A stretch of 6,728 nt of DNA from Paracoccaceae bacterium (GTDB taxonomy: Bacteria; Pseudomonadota; Alphaproteobacteria; Rhodobacterales; Rhodobacteraceae): assembly GCA_003564655.1 (NCBI GenBank), contig PXES01000153.1, positions 1 to 6,728 of the forward strand, given 5' to 3'. Position 1 is the first letter of the stretch; each line of letters starts with the position of its first letter. The translations under genes were made by a program, and so were the position numbers. Positions 5,587-6,728 of this stretch are shown piece after piece. The notes beneath the pieces are model-generated. The model saw only the letters and a program-made list of their open reading frames with translations, was not told the DNA's origin and made no database searches.

Positions 5587-6408
5587 ATGGACGACACTCC
5601 GAAAAGCCGGACCTTCCCCGACGCACAGGAGGATCTGCGCCACTGGGACGACGCGCCCGACACGGCGCAGACCCGCCACCCGGCCTACCGGCTGGCGTTT
5701 GCCGACAGCGATTTTCTGGTCCGTGACGAGTTGCGCCCCGTGCGCCTGCAACTGGAATTGTTGAAGCCCGAATTGCTGATGACCGAGCGCGGCATCCAGT
5801 CCACCATCGTCATGTTTGGCGGCGCGCGTATCCGCCGCCCCGACGACCCCAGCGCGCCGCGCACGCCGATGATGGCCCAGCTGGCGCGCTTTTACGAGGT
5901 GGCGCGCGAATTCGCCCATGCGATGACGCTGCGTTCGGTGCAGAGTTACGGGCGCGAGGATGTGATCGTCACGGGCGGCGGGCCCGGCGTGATGGAGGCG
6001 GGCAATCTGGGCGCGAAGGAAGCGGGCGGCGCCTCTATCGGCCTTAATATCGTGCTGCCGCATGAACAGGCGCCGAATGAATTCGTGACGCCCGATCTGT
6101 GCTTCAACTTTCACTATTTCGCCATCCGCAAGATGCATTTCCTGATGCGCGCACGGGCGATCACGGTGTTTCCCGGCGGCTTCGGCACGCTTGACGAGTT
6201 GTTCGAGACGCTGACGCTGATCCAGACCGAACGGATGCGGCCCATGCCCTTCATCCTGTTCGGGCGCGAGTTCTGGACGCGGGTGATCAACTGGGAGGCG
6301 CTGGCCGAGGCCGGCACGATCAGCCCCGATGATCTGGCGCTGTTCCAGTATGCCGAAACGGCCGAGGAGGCGATTGCGATCATCGACGGGTTCAAGGCGG
6401 CGTGCTGA
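5587..6408 (+). CDS. LOG-family (TIGR00730-type) Rossmann-fold protein, putative nucleotide phosphoribohydrolase
   Basis: This 273-residue cytoplasmic protein carries both hallmark motifs of the Lonely Guy family: GGGPGVMEAGN (130-140) and PGGFGTLDELFE (196-207), the PGGxGTxxE signature. Arg181/Lys182 and Arg188/Arg190 are candidate phosphate-binding residues. Family members cleave the N-glycosidic bond of nucleoside 5'-monophosphates. LOG proteins release free cytokinins from their ribotides, while relatives such as PpnN act on purine and pyrimidine nucleotides. The core Rossmann domain begins near residue 72 (STIVMFGGARI). The preceding 70 residues are an extension, rich in charged residues, compared with approximately 190-residue short LOG proteins, so this belongs to a longer variant and its substrate is uncertain. 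A GAGGA four bases before the ATG supports the start. The gene is divergent from dapD, with 98 bases between them. Confidence 0.9.
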   Translation: MDDTPKSRTFPDAQEDLRHWDDAPDTAQTRHPAYRLAFADSDFLVRDELRPVRLQLELLKPELLMTERGIQSTIVMFGGARIRRPDDPSAPRTPMMAQLARFYEVAREFAHAMTLRSVQSYGREDVIVTGGGPGVMEAGNLGAKEAGGASIGLNIVLPHEQAPNEFVTPDLCFNFHYFAIRKMHFLMRARAITVFPGGFGTLDELFETLTLIQTERMRPMPFILFGREFWTRVINWEALAEAGTISPDDLALFQYAETAEEAIAIIDGFKAAC

Positions 6409-6472
6409 GCGCGCTGTGTCCTGCTGTTCCGCACGCAGGGAAAGGCCCCCGCGCAACCCGGCGGCCCGCATC

Positions 6473-6728
6473 TCATTCTCCGCGACCGGGCCTTGGGGCG
6501 GGCTCGATCATGCCCCGGATCGTCAGGGGCTCGGGCTGTTCGCGATATCTCGGCATGAAGATCCGCAACGGGTCAGGCCCGGTCCCGGACCCCGGCGACA
6601 TAGCCATGACCTGCGCGGCCTGCAAATCACCCTGTGTGAGGCGCGACGCGTCGTTGGGCGCAACCCCGCTCCTGCGCTTGAGCCTGCGCGGAAGAACGCG
6701 CCGCCGCGACCCGGAAGACACCGCCGAC
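6473..6728 (-). CDS. Unrecognised open reading frame, open at the right edge
   Basis: The minus-strand frame runs from the window edge to a TGA at 6475-6473, giving at least 84 codons. A GTG at 6721 could be a start (82 residues), but the frame stays open beyond it, so this is more likely the C-terminal part of a longer protein. The N-terminal half is very basic (SRRRVLPRRLKRRSG); the rest contains LTQGDLQAAQVMAMSPGSG and ends in a Pro/Arg-rich tail. No membrane segment is seen. Third codon positions are mostly G or C across the frame, which favours coding, but a plus-strand frame over the same stretch is also open and cannot be fully excluded. It converges on the LOG-family gene with 64 bases between them; no clear terminator is seen in that gap. 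I recognise no family. Confidence 0.42.
   Translation of the reverse strand, partial: SAVSSGSRRRVLPRRLKRRSGVAPNDASRLTQGDLQAAQVMAMSPGSGTGPDPLRIFMPRYREQPEPLTIRGMIEPAPRPGRGE

Noticed and set aside
5539..6471. 310-codon minus-strand open frame opposite the LOG-family gene
   Set aside because: The plus-strand protein has the GGGPGVMEAGN and PGGFGTLDE motifs. The minus frame has none and would overrun the dapD promoter region.
6442..6494. 7-bp inverted repeat aaggccc/gggcctt near the LOG-family gene end
   Set aside because: The arms are short and 39 bases apart, with no T tract, and the right arm is inside the next reading frame.

Overview
The window is about two-thirds G+C and tightly packed. 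Its genes look alphaproteobacterial, most likely Rhodobacteraceae/Rhodobacterales. The main clues are the tiny aa3-type oxidase subunit IV, which is typical of Paracoccus/Rhodobacter relatives, together with the strong G/C third-position bias and the family variants present. No tRNA, rRNA, CRISPR array, integrase or insertion sequence was seen. It reads as ordinary chromosome, with housekeeping and central-metabolism genes.

Layout, left to right. (1) 1-421, minus strand: a short respiratory unit. A one-helix cytochrome c oxidase subunit IV is followed by a lipoprotein of unknown function that runs off the left edge. (2) 422-649: non-coding, with a strikingly dense cluster of G+C hairpins at 536-630. 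(3) 650-3411, minus strand: a two-gene operon. A long (568 aa) acyl-CoA dehydrogenase of the FadE/DmdC-like type is translationally coupled (ATGATG overlap) to a metallo-beta-lactamase-fold hydrolase. (4) 3412-3529: divergent promoter region with two dyads. (5) 3530-4495, plus strand: a two-domain Sua5-type threonylcarbamoyl-AMP synthase for tRNA t6A. (6) 4496-4657: convergent gap with inverted repeats. (7) 4658-5488, minus strand: dapD, a lysine/diaminopimelate biosynthesis enzyme. (8) 5489-5586: divergent promoter region around a GCTATAGC palindrome. (9) 5587-6408, plus strand: a LOG-family (TIGR00730-type) nucleotide phosphoribohydrolase-like protein. (10) 6473-6728, minus strand: an unrecognised reading frame open at the right edge.

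The genes do not form one pathway. The only clear functional pairings are the acyl-CoA dehydrogenase with the MBL hydrolase, by overlap, and the oxidase subunit with the lipoprotein, by short same-strand spacing. I found no convincing new system. The items most worth a second look are the hairpin cluster at 536-630, the dehydrogenase/MBL pair, the unknown lipoprotein next to the oxidase subunit, and the unrecognised frame at the right edge.
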